From the NCBI GenBank assembly GCA_014706295.1, contig JACSVZ010000002.1:50184717-50248716 (forward strand): a stretch of 64,000 nucleotides of DNA, read 5' to 3'. Under the pieces are notes generated by a model. It worked only from the letters and a program-made list of their open reading frames with translations, ran no database searches and had not been told where the DNA came from. Of the stretch, positions 12,801 to 27,800 are shown piece after piece. This DNA is from Lycocorax pyrrhopterus obiensis. Taxonomy: Eukaryota > Chordata > Aves > Passeriformes > Paradisaeidae. The translations under genes and the position numbers were made by a program. Every line of letters starts with the position of its first letter. Within the stretch, counting starts at the first letter, position 1.

Positions 12801-15800
12801 AAACTGCAGAAATGTACTATAATAATATATAAATACTGATATAAGTAAGTGCGCAGCAGATCAATTCATTAGCATTCAAAAATGATTTCTGATTCTTAGA
12901 GAATGTACCTTTGGAAGCTTCAAATACTTACTGTACATGATTGCAAATTCAGGATTACAAGCTCATGACAGTGATTTTGAATGTGTTTCAATGCTTCATC
13001 TTCTAACTGTATTCAGTAATTAAATTGGACATAGGAAAAGAAACAAGAAATTAAAAGCACAGAAAAGCAGCCCAAAGAATGTACACATCTTGCAATATTG
13101 AACAAAATACTATAACAAAAATGGTATTTTTTAATTCATGGAGATTTCAAAAACCCAAAATAAAATTTTATTCCTAAAGGATCACCCAAGCAATTATGTA
13201 CCTGTGTGCAACCTCTAAGAAATAGAGCTTTTAGTCCACTACACCCTTTCACCAGTGCTTCAATACCATCCTTCGTAATCTGATCACACCAGGAAAGATT
13301 CAAATGTTCCAGATTTCTGCAACCCTCACTGGGAGAATTAAAAAAATACATAAAGTTAAATCCAGCCTTCAAATAGTCATAACAGTGGGAAACCCAAATT
13401 AAACACACTGTTAGAAATTAATGATAGCCAGTGGACTGTGCCAGGCCTCCACAGAAAAGTCATGAGAAAAGACCACACACAAACACCATAGTCTACACCC
13501 AAGAAGTCCTAGAAACAGAATACAGCCAGTGCTGATTCACAGTATTAAGGTTCAGCACCAATTTTTAAACTTTATTAAATGCTGAACAGCTCTTTAAACA
13601 CTTTTCTTTAACACAGAACACTGAATCTTCTTACCTTAAGCCTTTTAAAGAACTGTTTGTGATGGCTACACAAGATGTCAGATCCAGATGTTTCAGCTTG
13701 GAACAGAATCTGCTAAGACTGTAACACGTGCTGCAAAACAGCAGACACACTAAAAATACCTTCAGCTACTTCTTTTTCCAAATTTTCCCATCCATCAAAA
13801 AACTTCTTTGACTTACCTGTCAGTGATTTTTGTGCACCCATTCAGATTTAAGTGTTCGATGTTTCTGCAGTTCTGTGCAAAGGTCCTAAAGCAGGAACGA
13901 AAAGCTGAATTAATAGAATGTCCCAAGCGCGATGCAGTCACTAGAGCGCGCTCTGACCCGTACCTCCTCCCACCTCGGTCAAAAAGCCTGATCTCCAAGC
14001 CACAGAGTAATTGCAAACTATGCCTCAAATACATCTGTCTCAGTGGTTGCTTTTTCCTTTTCCTACTGCAAGTTTTTGGTCTTAGGCAAGTGTTACCACT
14101 TGGGAAAGCTGGTTATTTCTGTCTTATATATGCCAGAACTTGCTTCAAATACCATAACTAAAAACTCAAAGGGCATAAACAGAAAGCTTCAAGTGTCACA
14201 TCGGTTAAACATTAGGCTTCTGGGGACAGTTTTTGCACATCTCATTACTGAAGCCTTTGCAGGTCTTAATAAGGAGCTTGCTCCCACAGCAAATGGAAAG
14301 GGACACACCTGGTACAATACCCAAGTGTGACCTAAGCCTATTGGACTACCAGTGGCCAGCCCTGTAGGCTGCAAATTGCTTCTTTATTATTTTAGAAATT
14401 AAAAAGCATCAGTGTGCACTACTGGGTATGAACTTTAAGGATGATTGGAGCTATTATACTGCTGAGAGCCTGTATGTATCATTATACTAATTACCCTGAA
14501 GAAATACATAAACTTTCTTTTCATCTCTGCAAAGTAATATTTACAGCTGCGTTGCATTTCAGAACACTGTTTTTATGCCCGTGTTTCCTTCAACTGCATG
14601 GATTTCATTGGCAGGGGGGAAGGAAACACACAAAAACAGTTTTGTCTGGAGGCTTGCCCTGGTTAACAGATCCGACTACACACTCAGCTGGTAACAACTT
14701 CTGGCTCTCCAGTGTGGATTGAAAACAATGGAAAAAACCCCAGCAAGCAGTTATACTGGCAAGAGTTTCCACGTGAATTCTCAAAACAGCTATTCCAAAA
14801 TTCATGTACTGGAGGGAGATTTACAATCAAGACACTCGTCAAATCACTTGGAAAGATGTTACACTCTGGAGGAACAGCAAACTGCCTCTGAGATTGAAGT
14901 GTGGGGCATATCCTGACAGACCTGCCACAAACATTCAGTGCTTACATGGCCAATACCTACATCAGTAATTGGTTATTTTACACAAAAGTTGATGTAGAAG
15001 AAGAATAAATAGAGAAATTAGTATGACCCACAAAACTAATGGATCCGGAAACAACTCAACACAAATAGCCCTATAGGAAAAATCACTTTCAGAACACGTA
15101 TCTGAAAATTAGTGCTGCATGAATTTACTCTAGAGACAAAAGTTAATGAATTGACTTACTTATAAATTTTAGAAAAAGCTACAGGTCACGGGACACTAGC
15201 TTAATGCCTACCGCTTCACAAAATCTTTGTGCTCATATGTGCAACCTGAGAATGGCCACACAACATCAGACTGAACACCATCCCGCTCTGGGGACAGAGG
15301 GAGAAAGCACAACTGCAAAAAGCCAGACCCCAAGCCTTCCTGCAAATGTTCTGTGAGCCCTAAAGCACTTGTGGTTTAAGAACCCTTCATCTGGAGGTAG
15401 GATCTTCGGGTTTAAATACTCACAGAAATATCCAGAGGAACCTGGCTAAACAGTTTGCACTGGAAAAAGCTTATATAGATTCAAACATTCTTCTAGGAAC
15501 AAACTGCACATTTCAGTTTATATACTGTGTAAAAGAAGGGTCACTGTTCTCTCTAGAGTCTCCCAAGATGTTCTTGTTGCCTGCCTGTTCTTATTTAGAC
15601 CAAGATGAGAATCTCAGGTCTTTCCTGATTTTGTAGGCACTCAGTTGTATCAGTCTTTATCCTTCCTCCTACTGCTAGGGTCACCTCTTGTCCAAACTAG
15701 ATGACAAACTATAAAACGACCACTAATCTTGATACTCTGACTATTGTAGGATGCCAGAACATAGCCTGAAAACATTTTTACCACTTGAAAATCGAGCAAT

Positions 15801-18800
15801 ATCAACATAATCCTAATGGAAGAAAAAGATATGTTCCTGAAAAGCACAGCTTTCATTTCTTAGTTCATTTCTAGAAAATAACAGAAGCTATATTTTGATC
15901 TCAAACCGATGACTCATTTAGCCAATATTAAGGTATTTAGTACTTACTTAAGCATCCTATTTTGGTCATCACTCAGAAATACAAACAAATATAACAGTAT
16001 TCTAATTGCATTTGGTATGGACATTAGGAAATAAGTGATGTCTCCATCAAGGATTTTACTTACTTTAAAGACGAGTCTCCAACACCAAGACATCCTCTCA
16101 GACTAAGCTGTCTCAGGAACCCACCACACCTTTTCGATATATTTTCTACAACACGACCCTTAAACCAAAAAAAGGGAAGATTCAGCTGAGTTTTATTCTG
16201 ACATAATATTCTAACCAAATTAAAAATCCCAGGAGTTAAGACCAGCCCCAGCTATACCCCATCAGAACTACAACTCTTTGAATTTCTTCTGCTGCTTTAA
16301 GAAAGAACAGTTACATGTTGAGAACCTCCATTCACATTTAAGGGCTATTCAATTAAATCTTTAATTGTCTCTTTCTTCATTCGCTCATACACAGCTCAAC
16401 TTTTTGTCACAGCAGACCCTGCCCATTAAGACTACTAAAATGATCTTCAAGTTTTGTCAGATGTGTAAGGAACTGCCCCAGAGGTACAACGGGAGGCTTG
16501 GCCACTCCTCAAGGGTCCCAGTCACTCCTACAGCATGAAAGTTTAAATTGCCCACAGAGACCTGCTTAGGCCAGTACGCCACAACAGCCTCCAGTAAGTC
16601 CCTGTTTTACAGCTCCTGCCATAGGGTTTGCAATTGAAAGGTGCCAAACACCTTGGTGGGAGAAGCAACGACAGGACTAACACCTAACAGCACCGTGCAT
16701 TTTTTCTCTCCCTTTATCTTCTGAAAGAAAAAATACCTATCAAATTACAGGTCAGTGGATTTTTTTGTTGTCATATTGTATTTTATTGTCCTTCTCTAAT
16801 ACTAATGTCCTGGCCATCACTACGGGAAAATATTTTCTTATCAGAGCCTGTTTCTTGGTCCATAAGTAACATTGCTTATATTATCACTCAGAGGAATTTA
16901 CACCAAAACGAACAAATTGAAAATCGTATCTTTTTTAAAGCATTTCAATTAATCAGAATTATTGCTCAGCAAAAGCCAAATACTTTTCCCGTAAGGATAA
17001 ATTCTTTCGTGAACAAAATAAAATGCAAGTTCAATTTACATTGCAGAAAAAAGCCAAATCCTAAAGAATTATTCAAAGAAAATACAAACAAATAATGAGA
17101 AGTTTCCCTAAACCCATTTATTTCTTTAATCACGTTAAACCTCCCAAGAAGACAACTTTAGTGCATTCAAATGCAGTTAGCTGTTCGAATAATTTGTCAC
17201 TCAAAAACCTAGTTTTTCAACCTACTCCAGCTTACAAGTGGTTCCATAGACCAAGAAATCCTAACATATATTTAAATTCAAGATCACGCATCTTTGACAG
17301 AAAAGAAACACTTTTCATTGGGTTCCCCCCACAAACACATTTTATTCTCTATCATATGAGGTCTCAAATATAGAAAATTTCACAAAACCTGATTTTGCAT
17401 TGTTTGATGTTCTCAGATCAAGTACTGATGGAAAAATCTCCAAGAAGTCCAACTAAGCACAAAGTTGTCAAAAACAATTAGCAGCTTTTACCTGTCCTAA
17501 ATCCACAGACAAAAAATATGCAACTAAAACAGCTAAACAGAGTTCTTAGACACCAAATGTGAAACTGTATTTTGTTTTAGAACTAATTTGTGTAATAATT
17601 TCTGGTTGAACACACTCTTATGAGTAAATTTAAGGGGTTTGTATTACAAATGTACTTAAATATAATACACTGAAGTAACTGAATAGCTCCAAACCACAAT
17701 AGCTTTTCATAGCAAAAGAAGATCATAACTTAATTTCACTCCTTCTCCTGAATCCCATGCTACAAATATAGGAGCTCAGAGGGCAATACCACTAGGTAAA
17801 ATACATGACAAAAATATTGAAAACTTGAAAATACAGTACTGTTTCTAAATACCAAAATGATTGCAGACACAGAAAAGGCCTATCAACAGAAGAACTGTGG
17901 AGTTTTTCTTCATTTCTTAGCAAATGAGGAACACAAGCTTTTTAAAAGCAACTGAAAATACGAGCACTAAAGCTGCAAGTCTTCTTTGACAGATGCCAAA
18001 AATCTTTCTCCTACCTCTGCAAGATCCTCTTGTTTAAGATGAGTAGAGCACAGGAGTTGGCAATAAAGTTTTAAAAGAGCGGTTAAAAAAATTTACCCTC
18101 TATATTACTGCAAAGCTTTAGGAACAGTTTGTACCATGGTTAGCAAAATATAGCAAATTAAACACATCTGGATTTTATTCATGCAACTAAGAAGCTAAAA
18201 CATAAAATACAGAAATAAATCTATTATTGTAGTCTAAATTTAATTTGTATCACACAACAAATAATAAACCAGTTCAGATTGAATCAAGGAATTGTTGTTC
18301 CCCACTGATTTTTCTCTTCATTTTCAGATGTCTTATTTTATTTTGTTATGCACATCTATGATAGCATTAATGGAGACATATTTTTCTTACAGAAGACAAG
18401 TCTGCCCTAAAACCTTTCATTATATACTGGAAAGGACTTTACTTCACATGTACCTGCATTTCACACAAGGTTCAAACCTTATAAAACAAATGGTCACAAA
18501 ATGGTAATCAGAAACACACCAAACCAAATCTAGGCAAGTCTGCAGTAAGAATAGTTGTTCAGCACTTCAGTGCTTTAATCTCCAAATCTTACAGCTAAGT
18601 GTCCAGTGAGCTTCCAGCACTAGATGGCCCCCTCACAGAGAGATTTGGGATCAGGAACAAAACTATCCTCTAGATCATAAAAATGATTCCAAGAATCTCA
18701 CTCCATCCAGAGGGAGCATTTATACCTTTCCTTTCTGGAAATGAGCAGGTTTGAATTTCTAGAGCTCTATATGTATATGATATATAAAAATTATCTGATA

Positions 18801-21800
18801 CACAGCTCGCAACCAAAACTGAAACACTCATCCAGAAAAAAGAAAAAAAAAAAACCAAGAAGGCAAATACAGATTCTTTTTCATTTGCTCCTTCACAGTG
18901 TTATTTTCTTGAACTTAGTCTTTAAAACGTGTGAACACAAGCACAGTCTGTGGGGCACTCAAAATGAGCTACGCTCTTAAACATCTCCATAGGAATGAAA
19001 AATACCCTAAAAATGAAAAGGACACTAACCTCTATATCCGTTTGAAAGTTAAAGAGGTCTATTCTTTGCCAATTGCTTCCATCCAGTGCTAAAACATTCC
19101 ATGCCTACAGAAAACAAATACAGTTTATTTATTACCTCCACTGCCTGCTCCCTTCATTTTCCTCTCAGTAATGCAAATATTATAAACTAGACAATTTCAG
19201 GCAGCATTTAAAAAAAAAAAAAAAAGCAGGTATTAGTAGTCATACAGCACCAACTAGCTAAAAACACAGAATTTACAGAAATTAATCTCAAATCTCCCAG
19301 ATGGATGATACTTCAAAGGCTAACTTGTGGCTACAAAAAATACTGGAAAGCAAGGTATTAAATGCAAAGTACATACACAGAAAGATTTAATCCTTCATTC
19401 TTAAAAGGCTTTTGTAAAATTGTCTAATGAGTTACTTTTGCTATATCTAGATGGGAAAAAAGTAGCTGCAGATGAGATTCCTTTCAATAAAACCACAGTT
19501 CCTCAACCTTACTAGTTACTATTCTGAGAAAACAGAAACCTTTCAGAAAACTGCTGACTTTCCACTATTAGGACCAGGCCTTTCCTTTACACGTGCTAAG
19601 TTACATGTAGGTGATTGAGAGCTTTCCTTCACTGTCGAAGCAATAGTTGTTCAAAGGAAAGCAAAATAAAAAAGCCAGAGAAACACAAATATATGCAAAA
19701 AATCAGAAAAAAAAGAATACTGCATCCAACTGACCAGTAGTTCTCAGAGAAAGATACAATTTATTCAATCACTTTGGTTTTCTTATGCAGTTTTGTAGGT
19801 TTTAGATGAAACCTGATGTTACCTGACTCACAAGACTTACTGAAGTTGCAGGACAGGGTGATACGGGTATAGGAACGAAAAAATTACACAATTATACGTT
19901 AAAACAAACAAACAAAAGACCAATTAAACCCCAAACCGAACCCAACTGTAAGAAAGGAAGAAAAATATGAAATAAAGTCTATTCATGTTGTATAATAATA
20001 CAGTTCATTGTACACAGTTGATGTAGAAACAGAATATTATTCATTGTATTTCAAGAAAAAAAAATGAAGACAAGCTAAACATAAAAACTTACTTAGCATG
20101 CCTTCTCTAATGTCTTGTGTGTGCCTTTTTCCTCTACTAGTAGTCCATCTACTTAACACCTTTTGTACTTGGCAAGAAAATGACGGATGTACTTCTTAGA
20201 CACATGGTGCACATTAACCAAACTACATGGAATTTTAAGCAGCAAATACGCCTGAAAAATAATGTTATACTGCCACATGCTTTATAAAAAGCAAATACCA
20301 TCATGCCAAACTGGGCTTAATCCTTTCTCCAGATACAGAGCATACACAACAGGATATCGTTTCCATAGCCTTTAGACAGAAGTCCTGTACACAGCAACTA
20401 AGTCCACATCTAAATGCAAAACTGGGACCACTGATAATTTGCTTTAATAAACTAAGAGACTGAGAAAACTTTTTTTTTTTTACAGGAAGCAGATTGCCAT
20501 GAATCCCATTATTTGCATGTAATTAAGAGAATAGCATCCCAAGGAACAACAGAAAAACCCCAACAGAAATACATACCTTGGAAACTTGTGCACAGCGACA
20601 CAAAGTAACTATGTCCAAGAAAGAAAATATTCTAGAAAGAAAGGGAAAGAACTACAATTAAAATGTTTCATTACAAATTTGGACTAATATTTGAATCCAC
20701 AGTTCCGTAGTTCTACGGAAAGACACCAGATACACAAGAAGCAAGTTAAATGCTATATGAGTGTTTTACTGAATTATTTTTGGTAATTGAGACTTACAGA
20801 ATAATATCATAGCTATCATCTAAAGACATTCAACACCAACATATGAGAACACAGCAGGTGCTGCTTCTGAAAATCTATTTTCTGTTCCCTCTCCCCTCTC
20901 CCTACAATAACAAATAATTTTTTCTTCTTAATTCAGAGAAACTAGCTTATATTCCTGTAATTGTGCTACAATTAAAGAAGTAACTTACACAAATACAGAT
21001 GAAAATTTCAGAGGTTGGTGAAGAGTAAGAAACAGATAACCACACATAAATAAATCCAAGGTCAAGAACTTATGTATTAATACAAGGGATAATGAGCCAA
21101 ATTTCTGAAAGGGTTTCACAGTGACTACCAAGTCTAACACAGTATCTTTTTTTTAATTTACTCTTCAAGAAACAACTACAGCTGAAAATTCAGATTTACT
21201 ATTCTGATCATGGAACCAATTTCTCAGGGTTGTCAACTCTTAATAGTTTACAGAAAGAAATTTTTCACTGTCAAAATGAATTTTGCTAAATACCATTTCT
21301 AAACACCAACGAAATTGGTTCAAAGGATGTTCTCAGTGAAAAAGAAATCATTACCTTAAGCATAAAATATAGACCCTATTCAAAAATAATTTTCTATTCA
21401 TTCTATTACAGAGAATGAAAGCTATGAAATATATGAGAGATGTTCCTGTAATTCACTGATAAACTGCTACCTGCTTGCCAAGGAACTTTTTCAGTCATTA
21501 AAACAATGAACAGTAATAAGAACAATTTCATATTATAGTGAGATGTTAACACTGAGGAGCAAACAACTGGTTTTTTGAGATGCTGAATTTAATCACGTAA
21601 CATTCTGGATACTGTTTTTCAAATGAAAATCTGAAGCTAGAGCTCAAAATGGATGCCTACATCTTAAGCACTGTGATTTTTAGCTGTGGTAAGAGCAAAA
21701 AAATGTAATGAAAGCACTTCTTAAATGTAACAACCTTCTGGACATTTATTATGATCACTTCAGATGGTAGTCTTCCAATATTTCATTTGACATCTGGAAA

Positions 21801-24800
21801 TTCTTTCTTTCTCTTTTCTACCATACAGTAATACATTTTCTCAAAAAAACCAACAGCCAAGCAAACACAAGGACAGATGTTTTCAGAAGCTATGAAACAG
21901 TTTATAAAAACCTGTCAATAACATTTATTTTGATAGCATCTATTTTGACATTTGAACATCCTTTCTGAGGCCTGTCCACTTTAGGAAACTTAGCGGCATT
22001 TAATGCACAAAGAACGCACTTAATGTGCTCAGAAAATCTCTGGAGTGTTCAGATAAACAGTGAAAAGTGTTCTCTCTCTTTTAAGAGCAGCATAAACATC
22101 ACTGACCCACCAGGAACCCTCTTCTGAAATCACTTTTCTCACTGCCATGAGGGAAATGTCAGCAGATGAAGGTGTGGAGATTACACGAGAGAGACCTGCA
22201 GAAGCTTCTTGGCTTGCAGAAGCTTCCTCATAGAACTCATAGTTCCATAGTGTGAGTGGAACCTCAGGGTTATCTCAGATTTACAGAAGCACAAAAGACA
22301 GATTTCCACATTATTTGTAACAAAGAAAGAACTTGTGACACAATACTCTTGCCTAACTAAGAATGTGACATGTTTTAGAAGTGAGGTATCCAGTTCTACT
22401 GAAATAAGAAACAACAGAAGAAACTGTAAGATGTTGAAGAAAGGGTATTTTATACACCCCCACCACTCTGAGTTGTCTGGCAGTCTGTCTTCATGTTTCA
22501 TTGTTTATTGATGTTAAGAGATTAACGCTGATGCATGATTTCTGCGAAAAAAAAAGGTAAATTAAAACCAAATGGAGAGCACATGTATTTATTTTTGCTT
22601 CATTCTGTAAGAAGTGACTTTTCAAAAAGTCAAAGACTGAAAGTGGCTATTCTATGTTAAGAGAAGAAATATTTTAGTAAGCGTAAACATTTGTGATGCT
22701 TTTAGGTTTGGTTTTTTTGGTCTAGAGAAGAAACTTTCCTGCAAGGCAGCCCAAGCTGTCCCCATCAAAACAGGTAACAACATCAAGATGCATTATCACC
22801 AAGCAAAAACTCAATTATTACCTTTCATTTAAACAGTACAACAGGCAAGAGATGCCAGTAAATACTTTTATAATTCTAATGAAGCATCTTGCACACATGC
22901 TTGAAAACACTTTTTTTCCACCCTTTTCTATTTATTTACCCCCTATAGTACAGTCTTGCACAGGCACCACTAACACACACTTGCTCGTCTCCTTGCAGTC
23001 CTACAGAATTACTAGCAAATCCTTACCAGTCAGGAAAACTAGCCAACAAGGCACAAGACTCCTAGGTTTAAAGTCATTTAAAGTCTTTTAAAGGCTTCAG
23101 AGTGTTTAAAGACTTTAAATGCAACCAACAAACTGAGATGGAAACACTGACATTGTCAATCATCTGTCAGTGTCAGACACTGACATTGTCTGGCACTTGG
23201 GTGAAGGACCATCAGCAGCAGGCACTCGCAATTTTAAAAAGTGGAAAAAACTACCAAGCAGGGCAGCTGCTGGTTGTATAGCACTTCTGTCCTCTATGAC
23301 CACAGCTACGTAGGTGGAAGCTAATGCAGCCAGCAGCAGGATTCATTTCCACTTTCGGTCTTTGGCATGTATTAATACAAGGAAATGGAAATTAAGTTAA
23401 TAAATTCACAGTAACGTTTAGGATCATCTATTCGGGTTTCTAGTATCCCAGGCTATTCAATTCTCCATAGTAAGCCTGTATTGAGCTCAAGAAGGAAAAT
23501 ACACTTACCAACACTTGGAGCCCTTCAAGCCTTTTCATCCCTAGGCACACACCACTCTGGACACGTGGCTCATGAGTTTGGCCTTGAAGACCTTTCAACA
23601 TTAACAGCACACGTGAGTGTCATGCCAAAGGCACAAACAGTTGTACAAGCTCAGAGTTCCTCAACTCCCTCATGGCAAACTTGCATTTGGCTAAAGCCTA
23701 ACTTACAGAAAAGGATCTATTCTTTATTTGAAAGCCTTTAAGACATGGAAAATCATCACCTTCTCTGGTAGTTTGTTCCACTGGTTAATCACTCTGTCAA
23801 AATGTTTCCCTTATTTCCAAGGTGAATGTCTGACTTCCAGCTCTATGCTGTTTTCTACTTTTCTTCACCAAATTAAAGAGTGCTTTAGCAGTTCATACTT
23901 TCTCCTCACCAAGTTTAAAAGCCACTTATCATGTCATCTTTAATTCCTATTTTAACAGTCGTTTTACTTTAGTTCTGTAAATCTCCTTTTCTCTGCCCAT
24001 TATTTTTTCAGCATGTTTCTTCAAATGTAGACATCAGAAGCATGTGCAGCATTAAAAAATTTATTAGTATCAACAAAGCTGTACACAGACATGAAGTATG
24101 ATTTCCCTAACCCCATTTTCAATGCCATTTCAGGCCATTGTAGCAGCCTTTTAGACACAGCATCAGACAAGAATCTTACAGTATCTCACTCATTTCACCA
24201 CCACACCCTGCTCTGGGAGTACACAGCCCAGGCCACAGCTCTTTCTGTAACATTCCTTACTCCTGCATATCTATCCATGTAAAATTAATCTTGTTTGAAC
24301 ACACACTATTTATCATGTTATTCATGGAATTCTTTAGGCGTGCCATGTCTTCATAAGGATTAACCATTACAGTTCTTCTGTGTCACCTATAACTTAATCC
24401 CCTTAACATGCACTGATAAACTGCACACACACACTGTTCACTTTTAAAATTAAAACACCACATGTTAGAAGTCCAATGTGTAAGTAGAAACATGTAATTT
24501 TGGTTGGCAAAGCCAATCAAATCTTTAACATCAAAGAACAAAATTGTTCAATGACTTATTTTCCAGAAAACCAAAATTGTCATATTCCTCTCTCTCAATT
24601 TTTAATCAAACAAATCTACGGTGAATTTTGTACTGAATAGGAGGCTAGATTTCTTGTCATCTCTCTCTTGCCTGCTTAAAAGTGCTGCAGGTAGGATTCA
24701 TGTTCTTCTAGTCTGGAATTTTCTTGACAGCCAAGACTCACCAAAACTCAGCATAAGAGAGCCACAGACCTTCTAGGTCACCATTTTGAGGCATTTTCAC

Positions 24801-27800
24801 TGCAATTTATATGGTTCTGCCAACAAGAAGTGGTGATCTACCATCTCCATCATCTTCCCATGTATTTCCACATGTGCTTCATTATTCCCTTGTGCTTAAA
24901 CAGACTGTCCAATGTCTTTCCAAACACAGAGACAGCTGACTCCTAACATTGTTTCCTTCCCTAAGGAGCCACAGAAAGAAACAGCTATTTCTCAAAACCT
25001 CAGCACCATACAGTGTACCTCCTACAGAGACAGAAATCAAATTGTGCAAGAGTCAAACTGCTTCTCTCTTGCTTTTGTAGGGCCCTTCCAAAGTTGATCA
25101 CATGAAGAATAAGCTTTTGAAGTAATGGCCCGGCAATTACTAATTTTAAATATTTTGATACAATGCTATAAGGATTGATAAAAAGTGGATAACAAGATGC
25201 ATGCAGTGAGTACCACACACAGATACTTGACTTCCTAGAAATTTTGGCCCTCCCCCCAAAATTTGGTATGACAGAAACACCTGGTAATTTCTAAAAAGCT
25301 TAAACAAAAACCTAAGATATGGTTTTGTGTACAACTGACTTGTGAGTGGAATTCCACTTCAGAACTGCTGTTTTTCATTTTCAAACTTTATCAAAATGAA
25401 AAACAAACAAGGATGAGAAATGCCTCACTGAAGACAGCACATCAACTAGATAACCTGCTTAGAAGATCCTTTCAACTCTACCACATTATCCAGTGGTTAC
25501 AAAACACGCACACAACAAATCTGTTATGTCTTCCCCATTTTAGACTACAGATTTCTTACTGATTTCTACAATTCCTTGCACAGCAAATCTGTTCGCATTA
25601 AAGACCTTCACACGCAATATGGAAGAGTAAAGCCTACACACATGGAAAAGTATCACAGAGAGACAAAGTGCAGCTTTCCCAGCTTTGATTTTCCTTTTTT
25701 AGCAGTTTTTTCTCAGAATTTTCTCCACGCATGCCCAAGCAACAGGGGAAATGGGTATCAGACACTCTCAGTTCACTACTAATCATGTTTGAACACACAC
25801 AGTGGCAAAGTCTGGTAACCACATAGAAATTGTCTTGTATTTCTCCTAAAATGTCATACTCAGTAAATACAAACCATATTTACAATTCTTTACACATGGA
25901 AGGTTTCTCTTCACCCTTTGTCCTCTGTTTTGCTAAACATCCTACTGAGGTATGAGGCATCTCATGGTTAAGTGTAGTCCAGCAGGTACATACAAACACT
26001 AGAATAAAAATATGCAGGCTATAAAACACACAGATAAAATAAATAATTCATAGCCATAATCCAGAAAATCAGAATCTTTAATGAATATTAAATTCAATAA
26101 ATAAATTTATGTGATCAAATTAACAATACTAATGCTGGTATACTTCTGAATTTCACCAACTTTGCAGCTAAATCCTGTAATACCTTATTCAATAAAACCA
26201 CAAAATAACACTTGTCCTGAAGAGATAAATAGTGACGCATATTTAAATCTTAAGGAGTTTAACTATTTTCTATCCAAAAAAAACTATCTTTTAGCTCATT
26301 TCTGCCAGGCCTGTTTTAGCAGCAAAAGTCTGAGGAACACCAATTGTTACACAAAGAACACATCCATCCTCTCACCTAATGTTTGACCTTCCAGGCCAAT
26401 TATCAAAACAAATCCCTTTTCACTGCAGATGAGCTATTTGGTAATGTGAAGCACTTCAACTAAGAACTCTGTTACATGCTCCAAAAGTTTCCAGTAATTT
26501 AACCCTGCACTTTCCACTTGTAAACAATTCAGGTCTTTCTCCATGCTGATCTCCATAGCAAGTCTTTCAGTAACAAATGTGGCACCAAAAACACTTCTTT
26601 ACAAGCCAAACTCATTTTCTTTCACCAAGGTACTTATTACTACAGAATATTGGCATAAGTATTGGCAGTTGCAAAATGCCAGGCTGACTAAAGGATGCCT
26701 CATATCTTTTCTCAATTGAAACAGAAATCAGCTTTTTCTACAAATAATCAGCTTTGCTGGATTCATTTTACTGAGGGCAGCATCTAACTGTTTATGGTCT
26801 CTATGTTACTTGCAAGACAAGTGGACCATATTACTCATTCTTTAAAAATAAGTTTTACTTATTTGTAAAGTATGACCACGTATAACTCAACAGCAACCTT
26901 TTCGGATACTCACGGTATCTGAAACAAAATGCCCAATGATAAATTCAAGCAGGGCCAGTTCGGTTTAATTTTCCAGCCTCAGCTAGTCTATAATTTTTTA
27001 GTGTAGATTTCACTTTTATGAAGTGATTTTATGAAGTACAAATTTGGCAACTATAACACATCTTACTAAATAAAAGCAGTTAGCCTAATGATTAGTTCAC
27101 AGTGGTTTAATTTGCAGCCCACAGTCCTAATCCAACCTTCTGGCCATTCCAACTATCCTACAGTCTATTTTTCCCCATGAGTGAAGGGATTATAATGTGA
27201 GTACCAAACAGCCAAAAATCCAAACCAAACACCCACCCTGCACATCGGTGGCTGGGTAGAGATGTGGACAAATAACATGATGCACTGGTGACATGCAGCC
27301 TAGGGATGCTCCATAAAGCAAGATCATTACTGCCATAGATGTTATGTGCTTTGCTTAGTTGCTGGAGTAGTATTCAGTAGACTTGATCCAACCTGTAGCT
27401 CTGCTACTGGCCTGGAGGATGATCTTGAACAGAAGACTTCTCTTCCTGATGCCTGTGTCTGCATCATGAACACACAGATAATGCTCACCTCTCCTGTAAA
27501 TACTTCATTAACTACAGACCAGAAAAGTCTTTTTATGCATGGTTTTCTATTTAAACTGTCCAGCACCAATATTTAAGAATTTTTTTTTCTTTTTAGAAAG
27601 TAAGAGTGTTTTTTGACTGCCTTTTGTTCTTTGATGGCACTTTTCACATGAAAATGAGGAAGAATATTTCCCCCTCTGCCTTGCACAGCTCCATTTAAAA
27701 AGCAGTCTTCATTATATCACTAATACTTCTGAACATTTAGTTCTGATAATGAACAAATTAAGAGACTCAGTTTAAATAAACTCCAGTTTCAAGGTAAATA

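Noticed and set aside
13136..13408. Apparent 90-codon gene with one LRR
   Set aside because: It is FBXL2 exon 8 read through into both flanking introns; splice sites at 13202 and 13328 define the real exon.
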